DNA of 44,428 nt, from contig DUQJ01000048.1 of NCBI GenBank assembly GCA_012837865.1, forward strand, positions 1 to 44,428, in the 5' to 3' direction. The notes under the pieces are model-generated. The model did no database searches and was not told where the DNA came from. It worked only from the letters and a program-made list of their open reading frames with translations. The position numbers and the translations under genes are program-made. This DNA is from Clostridiales bacterium. Lineage in GTDB: Bacteria; Bacillota; Clostridia; Lachnospirales; Lachnospiraceae. This document shows positions 24,036 through 32,414 of this stretch, one piece after another (position 1 is the stretch's first letter; each line of letters begins with the position of its first letter).

Positions 24036-24064
24036 ATTATAGGTGATTTGTATTTAGATTTCAA
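24036..24064 (-). promoter_or_regulatory. Sigma-A promoter of the purine permease gene
   Basis: TTGAAA (24064 to 24059), 17-bp spacer, TATAAT (24041 to 24036) on the minus strand. Confidence 0.8.
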
Positions 24065-24194
24065 GCTTATAGTCGATTTTAATAATATATTATTAGTTTT
24101 ATAGATAGAAGTTTTTCATAATCTATTTTATAATATAATTATCTATACACATATTAATTTAAACTTTGTACAAAATAAGAAAACGGGGAAAATT

Positions 24195-24995
24195 ATGTAT
24201 ACTAAACAAGCTTTAATTACAAATTTGAGAAACATGGGAATTCAAGAAAATGACACTTTATTAATCCACTCTTCAATGAAATCAATAGGTGATGTTGATG
24301 GTGGTGCAGAAACAGTTTTAGATTCATTTATGGAGTATTTATCTGATGGGCTTTTACTTCTTCCAACTCATACTTGGGCAAATATGAACGAAACACATAA
24401 TATATTTGATCCAGAAAAAGAGCCGTCATGTGTGGGCCTTCTTACAAATTTATTTATGAAGCGTGAAGGTGTTGTGCGTTCACTACATCCAACACATAGC
24501 ATGGCTGCTTATGGTAAAGATAATAAAGAATTTATAAAGGGTGAAGAAAATATTACCACCCCTTGTTCTCCAGGTGGTTGCTACGATCGTTTGAGAACGA
24601 GGAATGGTAAGATATTATTATTAGGTGTAAATCATATTCGAAACACTTATCTTCACTTTGTTGAAGAAGCATTAAACGTTCCAGACCGTCTTACAGAAAA
24701 ACCTACTTTATTTCATATTGTAATGCCAGACAAAACTATGAAAGAAAATCATATGTATCGTCATTTTAATAAAGCAAAAGGGCCTATTTCAGACAGATAC
24801 TCAAAACTTGAACAAGCTTTCTTTGATACTAATGTTGCAAAAGAGGTTTATTTTGGAGATGCTAGATGTATTCTATGTGATGCTAATGGATTATATGATG
24901 TCATGGAGCATATTCTATCCCAGCAAATTAATTGCATAATGGAATTAGATACAATTCCAGAAACATGGTGGGAAACAATGCCTAAGATATCATAA
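24195..24995 (+). CDS. AAC(3)-family N-acetyltransferase (YokD-like)
   Basis: A 266-residue acetyl-CoA-dependent acyltransferase of the aminoglycoside 3-N-acetyltransferase fold. Recognisable blocks are LLIHSSMKSIGDVDGGAETVLDSF, LLPTHTWANMN, RSLHPTHSMAAYG (the catalytic-region histidine of AAC(3)/YokD) and GKILLLGVNHIRNTYLHFVEE. Genes of this type are common in clostridial and bacillus chromosomes, and many are not resistance determinants. It is a single gene with an ACGGGGAA ribosome site. It is convergent with the oxidoreductase gene and only 5 bp separates their ends, with no clear terminator. The acceptor substrate is unknown. Confidence 0.88.
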   Translation: MYTKQALITNLRNMGIQENDTLLIHSSMKSIGDVDGGAETVLDSFMEYLSDGLLLLPTHTWANMNETHNIFDPEKEPSCVGLLTNLFMKREGVVRSLHPTHSMAAYGKDNKEFIKGEENITTPCSPGGCYDRLRTRNGKILLLGVNHIRNTYLHFVEEALNVPDRLTEKPTLFHIVMPDKTMKENHMYRHFNKAKGPISDRYSKLEQAFFDTNVAKEVYFGDARCILCDANGLYDVMEHILSQQINCIMELDTIPETWWETMPKIS

Positions 24996-25000
24996 ACACC

Positions 25001-25993
25001 TTAACTATTATAACTAACTCCAATTTGTTTTAAAACTTCTTCCATAATCTTTAAAGTCTCATATGAAGATTCTATTGGATAATATTCAAAACTGTCTTTT
25101 CCAACTAATCGCCTAAAGGCATCAATTATATGTTCAAGTCCATTAGAAGCATGTTCGATATTAGAATATGCTTCTTTTTCATTATATATTTCTAGTTTAT
25201 ATCCTGTTGCACTCCAGAATTTATCAACGATTATTCTGCCCTTATCTCCGCTTACTACAAGTTTCTTCTCTGTTTCACAGTCTATTCCTGATACAAGTAC
25301 CGCTTGTTCCATATCATCATAATTCATAATTATTGATGTTCTATGGTCTACTCCAGTTGGTCCTTTTACTGCAGATGCTAGTATATTAGTTGGTAATTTC
25401 CCAAGTAAATGATTTGCAATTACAATAGTATATATCCCTACATCTAATGTTGCGCCACCACCTAGTTCTTTATTAAAAAGCCTATGTTTTTCGTTATATT
25501 CAGATTTAAAGCTAAAATCACATTGGATCATAGATACTTTACCAATTTCGCCATTTCGTATTATATTATGCACTTCTTTTATTGCTGGAAGATAAACCGT
25601 CCATAATGATTCCAAGAACAAAACATCTTTTTTTCTTGCAATCTCCATTGCAGTTTTTAATTCTTCAGGATTTATTGTAATTGGTTTCTCACACAATACA
25701 TTTTTCCCTGCTTCTAAAGATTTAATAATATATTCATAATGACTATTATTAGGTGTTGCAATATAGATACAATCTATTTCTTTATTATCTAACATTTCCT
25801 CAATTGTATTATATGCTTTACCCATTCCGATTTTTCTTGTAAAGTCCTTGGCTTTGTCAAAAGAAGTTCCAAAAGCACCAGTAATTTTACTTTTATTTAA
25901 TACTTTATGTGCTTGTGCAAATTGACTTGCAATATTACCCGTTCCTACAATACCCCATTGAATTTTCTTATTATTGTTTTCTTTTATAGTCAT
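25001..25993 (-). CDS. Gfo/Idh/MocA family oxidoreductase
   Basis: NAD(P)-dependent sugar or polyol dehydrogenase family protein of 330 residues. The N-terminal Rossmann fold shows WGIVGTGNIASQFAQA, followed by IDCIYIATPNNSHYEY and the signature CEKPITINPEEL. The C-terminal substrate domain has LGGGATLDVGIYTI with the usual catalytic Asp region. The substrate cannot be read from the sequence. It lies 21 bp downstream of cobO on the same strand and may be co-transcribed with it, though no functional link is obvious. The gene ends 5 bp from the convergent acetyltransferase gene. Confidence 0.9.
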   Translation of the reverse strand: MTIKENNNKKIQWGIVGTGNIASQFAQAHKVLNKSKITGAFGTSFDKAKDFTRKIGMGKAYNTIEEMLDNKEIDCIYIATPNNSHYEYIIKSLEAGKNVLCEKPITINPEELKTAMEIARKKDVLFLESLWTVYLPAIKEVHNIIRNGEIGKVSMIQCDFSFKSEYNEKHRLFNKELGGGATLDVGIYTIVIANHLLGKLPTNILASAVKGPTGVDHRTSIIMNYDDMEQAVLVSGIDCETEKKLVVSGDKGRIIVDKFWSATGYKLEIYNEKEAYSNIEHASNGLEHIIDAFRRLVGKDSFEYYPIESSYETLKIMEEVLKQIGVSYNS

Positions 25994-26014
25994 ATTCCCT
26001 CCAATCTTATGTGG

Positions 26015-26530
26015 TTATTTTTCAATACCAAGTCTCGCTTCTACGCCTTTTGAATAATAATGTTTTACTTCTTTCATTTCTGTAACTAAGTCTGCAATTT
26101 CAATTATTGCCTGATTAGCGTTTCTTCCAGTTATAATTACTTCTACATTTTCTGCTCTTGATTCTATCATCTCTATTGCTTCTTTTACTGTAAATAATTT
26201 ATAAAATAATGCTATATTTAATTCATCTAATACAACTATATCATGTCTACCTTCTTGTAATATTTTTCTGCATTTTTCTAGTCCTATTCTAGCGGCATCT
26301 ATATCATCTTGTTTTGCTTCTTTATATATAAATGTATCTCTTCCAAACTGTTCCATTTCAAAATTTGGTAGATATTTGACTGCTTCTAATTCACTATACT
26401 TCATTCCTTTAACAAATTGTGCAAAATAAACTTTTTTACCAGCACAAACCGCTCTAACAGAGAGGCCTAATGCAGCTGTAGTTTTTCCTTTTCCATTACC
26501 AGTATATACTTGAATAAATCCTTTTCCCAT
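26015..26530 (-). CDS. cobO: Cob(I)yrinic acid a,c-diamide adenosyltransferase
   Basis: ATP:corrinoid adenosyltransferase of the CobO/BtuR type, 171 residues, making adenosylcobalamin precursors. The P-loop near the N-terminus reads GNGKGKTTAALGL. Later blocks VVLDELNIALFYK and VIITGRNANQAIIEIADLVTEM with KHYYSKGVEARLGIEK at the C-terminus are characteristic. It is the only cobalamin gene in the window, so it may serve corrinoid salvage. It is 37 bp after the DUF4173 gene and 21 bp before the oxidoreductase gene, in the same orientation. Confidence 0.95.
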   Translation of the reverse strand: MGKGFIQVYTGNGKGKTTAALGLSVRAVCAGKKVYFAQFVKGMKYSELEAVKYLPNFEMEQFGRDTFIYKEAKQDDIDAARIGLEKCRKILQEGRHDIVVLDELNIALFYKLFTVKEAIEMIESRAENVEVIITGRNANQAIIEIADLVTEMKEVKHYYSKGVEARLGIEK

Positions 26531-26567
26531 ATAAAATCCTCATCTTTATTTTTTTATCTTCTATATA

Positions 26568-28064
26568 TTATTTTAACATATATTTCGAAGTTTTATAAGC
26601 TCTCCACCTGGAAATATTAAAATATCTAATTCTATTATTATGATTATTAATTATATCTTTAAGTTTCGACTCTAATGCCTTTTTGGATTTAGAATCTGAT
26701 GTGCTTGTACTTTCATTATCTTGGAAAATATATTGTTCCTCTGTAATATTTTCTAGAGCTGGAACTGCATCTAATGATAAATCCAAGATATAATTCATAT
26801 CTTCTATTTTTATAGTTTCCATATGACTTATATTATATTTAGCAATTATATAATCTGGTTTAATAAATCCAAAAATCAAATAACTAATTATACTTGTTAC
26901 AAATAGAAATCTATAAATATAAAATGATTTATTATGAATATAATAGACTATTCCAATCATGCAAATAGTTAATACTAATAAAAACCATAAGACTAAAACT
27001 CTAATAAATGTTAAATAATAAACATTTATATATAAAATCATTCTATATGTAGCAGAAGCTATCATAATAAAAGTACATCCAGATATAACCCTTAAGCTAA
27101 TATCTAGCCATCGATCTTCTTTTACCTTTTTTACGCAAAGTAATACTAGTGATAAATTAATAAATGCTACTGCCAATAATTGAAAGAAACCACTTCTTGC
27201 ATATTCTGCATATGTCAGATTATCAGGTAAGGTAAAGAAATTGCCACCAATTAAATATATAATCTGTATGCTAGAGTATAAAAGATATATAGCTGTAATA
27301 AACCATGTCATTGTTATCATTCTAATAGGTTGAGTTTTCACTAAATTATTCTCTAGGTTATAATCTTTCTTTTTAGCAAGAACACTAAACAAACTATAAA
27401 AAATGCAAGTTCCTGATATAAGTAAAAATAAATAAACAAAGCAATTATTAAAAATCTTTTTAAAATTGAATCCTATATTGTTAAATAAATTTGCGAATAT
27501 TAAATCCGAACTCATTAACAGTGGAATTACAACAATTAAGAATAATAGAGCAAAAATAACACCTTCAATAATCTGTTTTATTTTACTTGTATTAATGTTT
27601 TTATCTTTTGCTTCTATCTTTATATGTTTAAAAGGTAAATGAATGTTTCCTAAATTTAAAAAAATCATATTTATAAAAAAACCTATCATCTTAAATAAAT
27701 CAAGTTCCTTCTTAGGAAACAAACATTTAGTTATAAAAACACCATATAATATTATTATCAATATTGTGTTGAAAAATATTATAAATTCATTACTTGTTAA
27801 ATTCGAAGAAATACCTAATAATATTGCCATAATTATATATGACAGGCCTGATGATAGATATCTAGAACGATCTAGACCTATATCCAGTTTCCTTAATCCT
27901 AAAACTGATAAGATAAATAGTCCAGCAACAAAAACTGGATAGAATATACCATTAAAATTTAAAAACATATCATAAAATGCAAACATAAATAGGAATCCAA
28001 AACTTAATGATAATTTCATAAAAGATTTGTATTTAACCATATCTTCATTTATATCTTTATTCAT
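26568..28064 (-). CDS. DUF4173-type multi-pass membrane protein
   Basis: A 498-residue membrane protein with about 11 hydrophobic segments and a short soluble C-terminal tail. The tail contains a Ser/Thr-rich stretch (STSTSDSKSKKALE) and ends in RIRYFNISRWRAYKTSKYMLK, a pattern I associate with the DUF4173/DUF4153 group. The function is unknown. It follows the XRE regulator gene by 22 bp and the DUF2975 gene before that, so the three appear to form an operon behind a consensus promoter. Domain assignment is by general appearance, so it is less certain than for the enzymes. Confidence 0.75.
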   Translation of the reverse strand: MNKDINEDMVKYKSFMKLSLSFGFLFMFAFYDMFLNFNGIFYPVFVAGLFILSVLGLRKLDIGLDRSRYLSSGLSYIIMAILLGISSNLTSNEFIIFFNTILIIILYGVFITKCLFPKKELDLFKMIGFFINMIFLNLGNIHLPFKHIKIEAKDKNINTSKIKQIIEGVIFALLFLIVVIPLLMSSDLIFANLFNNIGFNFKKIFNNCFVYLFLLISGTCIFYSLFSVLAKKKDYNLENNLVKTQPIRMITMTWFITAIYLLYSSIQIIYLIGGNFFTLPDNLTYAEYARSGFFQLLAVAFINLSLVLLCVKKVKEDRWLDISLRVISGCTFIMIASATYRMILYINVYYLTFIRVLVLWFLLVLTICMIGIVYYIHNKSFYIYRFLFVTSIISYLIFGFIKPDYIIAKYNISHMETIKIEDMNYILDLSLDAVPALENITEEQYIFQDNESTSTSDSKSKKALESKLKDIINNHNNRIRYFNISRWRAYKTSKYMLK

Positions 28065-28086
28065 ACGCCTACTCCCTAATCTTCCA

Positions 28087-28290
28087 TTATTTAACGTATT
28101 CTAATACGTCTCCCGGTTGACAGTCTAAACTTTCACATATCTTATTTAATGTTTCTAATCTAATTGCCTTTGCCTTACCATTTTTTAGAATCGATATGTT
28201 GGCCATTGTTATACCTACCTTTTCAGACAACTCTGTAACACTCATCTTGCGTTTTGCAAGCATAACATCGATATTTATAATAATTGCCAT
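28087..28290 (-). CDS. Small XRE-family helix-turn-helix regulator (YozG-like)
   Basis: A 67-residue single-domain regulator of the Cro/CI type: MLAKRKMSVTELSEKVGITMANISILKNGKAKAIRLETLNKICESLDCQPGDVLEYVK, shown here by its core LSEKVGITMANIS. This small family commonly sits beside a DUF2975 membrane protein, as here (9 bp gap), for example YozG-YoaS in Bacillus subtilis. It probably controls its own operon. The DUF2975 partner may modulate it at the membrane, but that is inference. Confidence 0.88.
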   Translation of the reverse strand: MAIIINIDVMLAKRKMSVTELSEKVGITMANISILKNGKAKAIRLETLNKICESLDCQPGDVLEYVK

Positions 28291-28299
28291 CCTAACCTC

Positions 28300-28779
28300 C
28301 TATACAGTTAATTCATTCTCTTTTTCAATAGTGTTTGCTTTTTTAGCTAAATGTGAAAGGGCGCCTGATACTATTGCGATAACGATTCCTATAAATATTA
28401 CAAATAGAAAAATAATCAAAATACCTGGATGTGACATATTAAGTATTAATAATATAAGATTTCCGATAAAACAGTAAATTGTATCAAAGAGAGTTAATCT
28501 ACTAATCCAAATAAGACTATTAATATTCTTATCTGAAAATGAATTGTTCTTGCCTATCTCATTAGAAATTCTCCAGAAGAAAACAACTACAAAATAACAT
28601 GGAATTCCCATAGTCCAAATAAAAGATAACCATATATAATACAAATTACTAAACTCTGGATTATATCTAACTATGTCCCTGCCCATTTGTGGAATTATTA
28701 TAAGTAAAGTCAAAGTTAGAATTATGGAAATTGCTACTGCAATAGCTTTTAGCCATTTAGATAAATTTGCTTGGTTCAT
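28300..28779 (-). CDS. DUF2975 family membrane protein (YoaS-like)
   Basis: A 159-residue protein with four predicted membrane segments (about 10-32, 45-68, 95-115, 122-145), matching DUF2975/YoaS in length and topology. It is encoded first in a likely operon with the XRE regulator and the DUF4173 membrane protein, directly behind a TTGACA-17-TATAAT promoter. The function is unknown. The association with a tiny XRE regulator is the usual arrangement for this family. Confidence 0.82.
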   Translation of the reverse strand: MNQANLSKWLKAIAVAISIILTLTLLIIIPQMGRDIVRYNPEFSNLYYIWLSFIWTMGIPCYFVVVFFWRISNEIGKNNSFSDKNINSLIWISRLTLFDTIYCFIGNLILLILNMSHPGILIIFLFVIFIGIVIAIVSGALSHLAKKANTIEKENELTV

Positions 28780-28817
28780 ACAATCTTCTCCTTAATAATT
28801 ATATTCTTTTATTTTAT

Positions 28818-28846
28818 ATTATATTCCCTTTTTTAATGATTGTCAA
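28818..28846 (-). promoter_or_regulatory. Sigma-A promoter of the DUF2975-xre-DUF4173 operon
   Basis: TTGACA (28846 to 28841), 17-bp spacer, TATAAT (28823 to 28818) on the minus strand, just after the stop codon of the lipase-like gene. Confidence 0.87.
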
Positions 28847-28849
28847 TAC

Positions 28850-30013
28850 TTATTTATCGTATATCAATAAATACTTATCATTAGTCAAACCAGTTCTCTT
28901 TGATATATTACGAATTAATGATGGAAGTCCATTAGTTAAAAATCCTATAAAATCATCCTTTGACATAAATGCTCTGTCTCCAGTTCCATATTTATATTTT
29001 CCACCGATTATATTTTGATAAGGTAATAAAGCTTCAAAAAAAGACATAACAGTTATTACAAGGTCATCTAAATCTTCACCTTCTAATTCCATCATGTCCT
29101 TTGATAATTCACTTGCGTATCTCCAAACTGGCCCAGACTCGCCAATAATAATATTCCCATCTTCATCTCTAATCCAGTTTAATTTTGCACCTTCTAACAT
29201 TTGTGAAATATTATGCCAGCTATTAATATTATTTGGAGTTTTTATAAAAAAATATTTATCCTTTTCAACAATGTTGTAACCAAGCGGACTTATAAAGTCA
29301 TTTTGTCCATTTATTGCATATATTTTATTGATTTGATTATAAAACGGTATATAATCAAGATTTATTTTAAAGTTTTCAACTGCTAGTTTTGAAAATCCCT
29401 GACCATCAAATGAATAAGTTTTATAAATTAAATCACTATATATTGATGACATAGTTATAAACTGGGCTAGATTTCCACCCTTTGAATGCCCAGTCACAAT
29501 TATTTCTTTTCCTTGATAATCATATAGATATTTTTTTTCAATAAAGATATTAAAAAACTCCATAGCTACTTTTTGCATAAATGAACTTTCTTTTGTCAAT
29601 CCATCTCCATTATCAATCCACTTACCATCACCTGTTCCCCTAAACACAATATATATTGCTTTATCTATATCTTCATATATTAAAGCATCAAGATGTTCTA
29701 TTGGAATTTCATAATCAATATTACTTTGTCCTATAAGTTTGATTTTAGCTAAATCTGGTTTCTCTTCAATTATTTTTATAAATGATTTGTATTCAGAAGA
29801 TTTGCTCTTAAGTGTATTAATTATTTCATCTAATGTATTATTTTCATATTTTTTATCTTGGGTATGTAAATATGAATATTTACTTAAAACTGCAGAAGTG
29901 TTTATCTGATTTTCCATTTGTTCTGAAATTCTTGTTACCAATTTTGTCAACTCCATATATATAACAAATAATTCTTTAGTAACATTATATTCAAATTTAT
30001 ATTTTAGTTTCAT
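28850..30013 (-). CDS. DUF2974 (Mbeg1-like) lipase-family protein
   Basis: A 387-residue protein of the alpha/beta-hydrolase DUF2974 group. A central nucleophile elbow GHSKGGNLAQF marks the catalytic serine, and IYIVFRGTGDGKWIDNGDG upstream matches the beta-strand and oxyanion region of the family. No signal peptide is seen. A catalytic Asp/His pair is plausible in NGQNDFISPLGY and NSWHNISQM. It is the third gene after ygiQ and the PhnA-like gene, with only 10 bp between the second and third. The physiological substrate is unknown; the call as a lipase is by family only. Confidence 0.83.
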   Translation of the reverse strand: MKLKYKFEYNVTKELFVIYMELTKLVTRISEQMENQINTSAVLSKYSYLHTQDKKYENNTLDEIINTLKSKSSEYKSFIKIIEEKPDLAKIKLIGQSNIDYEIPIEHLDALIYEDIDKAIYIVFRGTGDGKWIDNGDGLTKESSFMQKVAMEFFNIFIEKKYLYDYQGKEIIVTGHSKGGNLAQFITMSSIYSDLIYKTYSFDGQGFSKLAVENFKINLDYIPFYNQINKIYAINGQNDFISPLGYNIVEKDKYFFIKTPNNINSWHNISQMLEGAKLNWIRDEDGNIIIGESGPVWRYASELSKDMMELEGEDLDDLVITVMSFFEALLPYQNIIGGKYKYGTGDRAFMSKDDFIGFLTNGLPSLIRNISKRTGLTNDKYLLIYDK

Positions 30014-30023
30014 TATGAAATTC

Positions 30024-30365
30024 TTATTCTTTTTTTACAAATTCAGACTTTAATTTCATTTCACCAATCCCATCAATTTTACAATCAATATCATGGTCAC
30101 CATTAACTAATTTTATATTCTTAACTTTAATTCCTTTTTTAACAACCAAGGAGCTACCCTTTACTTTAAGATCCTTTATAACAATAACATTATCTCCGTC
30201 ATTTAATACATTCCCATTAGCATCCTTTATTATTTTCTCATCAGCTATTTCTTGAAGTGTACTGTCTGCACTCCATTCATGAAAGCATTCTGGACAAACT
30301 AAAAGATTTCCATCCTCATAAGTATATTTTGAATTACATTTAATACAATTTGGTAAATTAGCCAT
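30024..30365 (-). CDS. yjdM: PhnA/YjdM family zinc-ribbon protein
   Basis: A 113-residue protein with an N-terminal zinc ribbon ([25 protein letters not shown]) and a C-terminal beta domain with [25 protein letters not shown], the pattern of PhnA/YjdM. Despite the old name (alkylphosphonate uptake), the function is uncertain. The gene starts 1 bp after ygiQ ends and 10 bp before the lipase gene, so it is translationally linked to both. Confidence 0.92.
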   Translation of the reverse strand: MANLPNCIKCNSKYTYEDGNLLVCPECFHEWSADSTLQEIADEKIIKDANGNVLNDGDNVIVIKDLKVKGSSLVVKKGIKVKNIKLVNGDHDIDCKIDGIGEMKLKSEFVKKE

Positions 30366-30366
30366 T

Positions 30367-32211
30367 TTATTTTCTCCTTTTGTTGTTTTTGTTTATTGTA
30401 TCTTTTCTATTTATCCTTGGTCTAATTAAACATTTTTTATCATATCCAATTAAATCTGTTCGTCCTGCTAATGTTAAGGCTTCATGAACCAACCAATAAT
30501 TCTTTGGATTTCTATATTGAATTAATGCCCGTTGCATTGCCTTTTCATTCCTACTCTTTGAAACATATACTTCCTTCATCGTTCTTGGATCTAAGCCTGT
30601 ATAATACATACAAGTAGACAAGGTAGATGGCGTAGGGTAAAAATCTTGAACTTGTTCAGGCACATATCCTAAGTCTCTTAAATATTCAGCAAGTTCTATA
30701 GCTTCTTTTAAAGTAGATCCCGGATGAGACGACATTAGGTAAGGCACTATAAATTGTTTTTTACCTAATTTTTGATTAATTTTTTTATATTTATCAATGA
30801 ATTTTTGATAGACTGAATTTTCTGGCTTGCCCATTAATTTTAATACCTTATTACTGATATGTTCTGGTGCAAGCTTAAGTTGTCCACTCACATGATGCTC
30901 ACATAATTCTTTTATAAATATATCATTGTCCTTATCATTGATTAAATAATCAAATCTAATTCCTGATCTAATAAACACTTTCTTTATATTAGGTAGTTTT
31001 CTTAACTTAGTTAATAAAGACAGATAATCTGAATGATCTATTCTTAAATTTTTACAAGGCTTTGGAAATAGGCATTGTTTATTTATACATGCTCCCTCTG
31101 TCTCTTGCTTTTCACAAGCTGGTTTTCTAAAGTTTGCAGTAGGTCCACCAACATCATTAATATAGCCCTTGAATTCAGGATCCAAAATCAAATTATTAGC
31201 TTCATCTAATATAGATTCATGACTTCTTGTCTGTATTATTCTTCCTTGGTGAAAAGTTAGGGCACAAAAACTACATCCGCCAAAACACCCTCTATTATTA
31301 ACAAGGCTGAATTTCAATTCTTCAATTGCAGGAATTCCTCCACCCTTTTTATAAATAGGATGATAATCTCTCATATAATTTAATGAGTACACCCTATCTA
31401 ATTCAGGTGTTGTAAGTGGTTTTGATGGAGGGTTTTGTATAATGTATTCATTGTCTTTATATGGTTCTACTAGTGGTCTACCCGAATATGGATCCGTATT
31501 AGTGTATTGAATATAAAAACTTTCTGCATAAAGTTTTTTACTTCCTACTATTTCCTTATATTTAGGCAGTATAACAGGCTCATATACAGATGATAAATCC
31601 TTCGCCTTATAGACTGTTCCTTCTATAAATGTAATATCCTTTACTCCTATTCCACTTTCTAAGGCTTCTGCAATCTCTACTATAGAACGTTCCCCCATCC
31701 CATAGGATAAAATGTCTGCCTGGGAATCCAATAGAATCGAACGTTTTACTCTATCACTCCAATAATCATAATGTGCCATTCTTCGCAGACTAGCTTCGAT
31801 TCCACCTATTATAATTGGTGAATCTTTATATGTCTGCCTTATTAGATTACAATATACAATTGTTGCTCGGTCAGGTCTTTTTCCAATGATTCCACCTTCA
31901 GAATAGGCATCTGTTTTTCTTAGTTTCTTTGATACTGTGTAATGATTTACCATAGTATCCATATTTCCACCACTAACAAGGAAAGCAAGTTTTGGCTTTC
32001 CAAGTATGGTTATGCTTTCACTTTCTTTCCAATTAGGTTGTGAAATAATACCTACCTTGTATCCAAAGCTTTCAAGAACACGACTAATAATTGCTGGTCC
32101 AAATGAATGATGATCCACATATGCATCACCTATCACATAAACAAAATCACACTGTTCCCATCCTCTGGCTTTCATATCTTTTCTACTTATTGGTAAAAAA
32201 TCTTTAATCAT
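30367..32211 (-). CDS. ygiQ: YgiQ family radical SAM protein
   Basis: A 614-residue radical SAM protein of the YgiQ family with a cobalamin-binding-like N-terminus and the cluster motif CFGGCSFC in the radical domain. It starts with [38 protein letters not shown], the family's characteristic opening, and contains [20 protein letters not shown]. The reaction is not known. It is the first gene of a three-gene operon with the PhnA-like and lipase-like genes. A minus-strand extended -10 (TGCTATAAT, TATAAT at 32261 to 32256) lies about 45 bp upstream of the start, and a CTTCAA-N6-TTGAAG inverted repeat follows it. Confidence 0.94.
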   Translation of the reverse strand: MIKDFLPISRKDMKARGWEQCDFVYVIGDAYVDHHSFGPAIISRVLESFGYKVGIISQPNWKESESITILGKPKLAFLVSGGNMDTMVNHYTVSKKLRKTDAYSEGGIIGKRPDRATIVYCNLIRQTYKDSPIIIGGIEASLRRMAHYDYWSDRVKRSILLDSQADILSYGMGERSIVEIAEALESGIGVKDITFIEGTVYKAKDLSSVYEPVILPKYKEIVGSKKLYAESFYIQYTNTDPYSGRPLVEPYKDNEYIIQNPPSKPLTTPELDRVYSLNYMRDYHPIYKKGGGIPAIEELKFSLVNNRGCFGGCSFCALTFHQGRIIQTRSHESILDEANNLILDPEFKGYINDVGGPTANFRKPACEKQETEGACINKQCLFPKPCKNLRIDHSDYLSLLTKLRKLPNIKKVFIRSGIRFDYLINDKDNDIFIKELCEHHVSGQLKLAPEHISNKVLKLMGKPENSVYQKFIDKYKKINQKLGKKQFIVPYLMSSHPGSTLKEAIELAEYLRDLGYVPEQVQDFYPTPSTLSTCMYYTGLDPRTMKEVYVSKSRNEKAMQRALIQYRNPKNYWLVHEALTLAGRTDLIGYDKKCLIRPRINRKDTINKNNKRRK

Positions 32212-32235
32212 TTACATCTCCTATTTCTTTGTTTG

Positions 32236-32261
32236 CTTCAATAGTCCTTGAAGATATTATA
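32236..32261 (-). promoter_or_regulatory. ygiQ extended -10 promoter with downstream inverted repeat
   Basis: An extended -10 TGC-TATAAT (TATAAT 32261 to 32256) is followed by an inverted repeat CTTCAA-N6-TTGAAG (32236-32253) around the expected start of transcription. No good -35 was seen. The repeat may be an operator or 5' hairpin; it could also be coincidence. Confidence 0.45.
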
Positions 32262-32339
32262 GCATATTATTATTATATTTTTTAATATTAAACAATTCAA
32301 AGAAAGTATGAAAATAATGATGAAAAAGCGTGAATTTAA

Positions 32340-32368
32340 TTGACAGTTTTTTATGCCTAGAGTATGAT
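32340..32368 (+). promoter_or_regulatory. Sigma-A promoter of hppA
   Basis: TTGACA (32340-32345), 17-bp spacer, TATGAT (32363-32368). The hppA start codon is about 46 bp downstream with an AAAGGAGG ribosome site. Confidence 0.87.
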
Positions 32369-32414
32369 AGAGTAATGAAATATTTTAACATACATTAAAG
32401 GAGGATATTATTAA

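Noticed and set aside
23965-24194. Possible purine riboswitch upstream of the purine permease
   Set aside because: The conserved core bases of the purine aptamer were not found on the minus strand; only a promoter and a short 8-bp hairpin are visible.
24195-24995. Aminoglycoside resistance gene
   Set aside because: The AAC(3) fold is clear, but chromosomal homologues in Clostridia and Bacillus are often not resistance genes and no mobile element flanks it.
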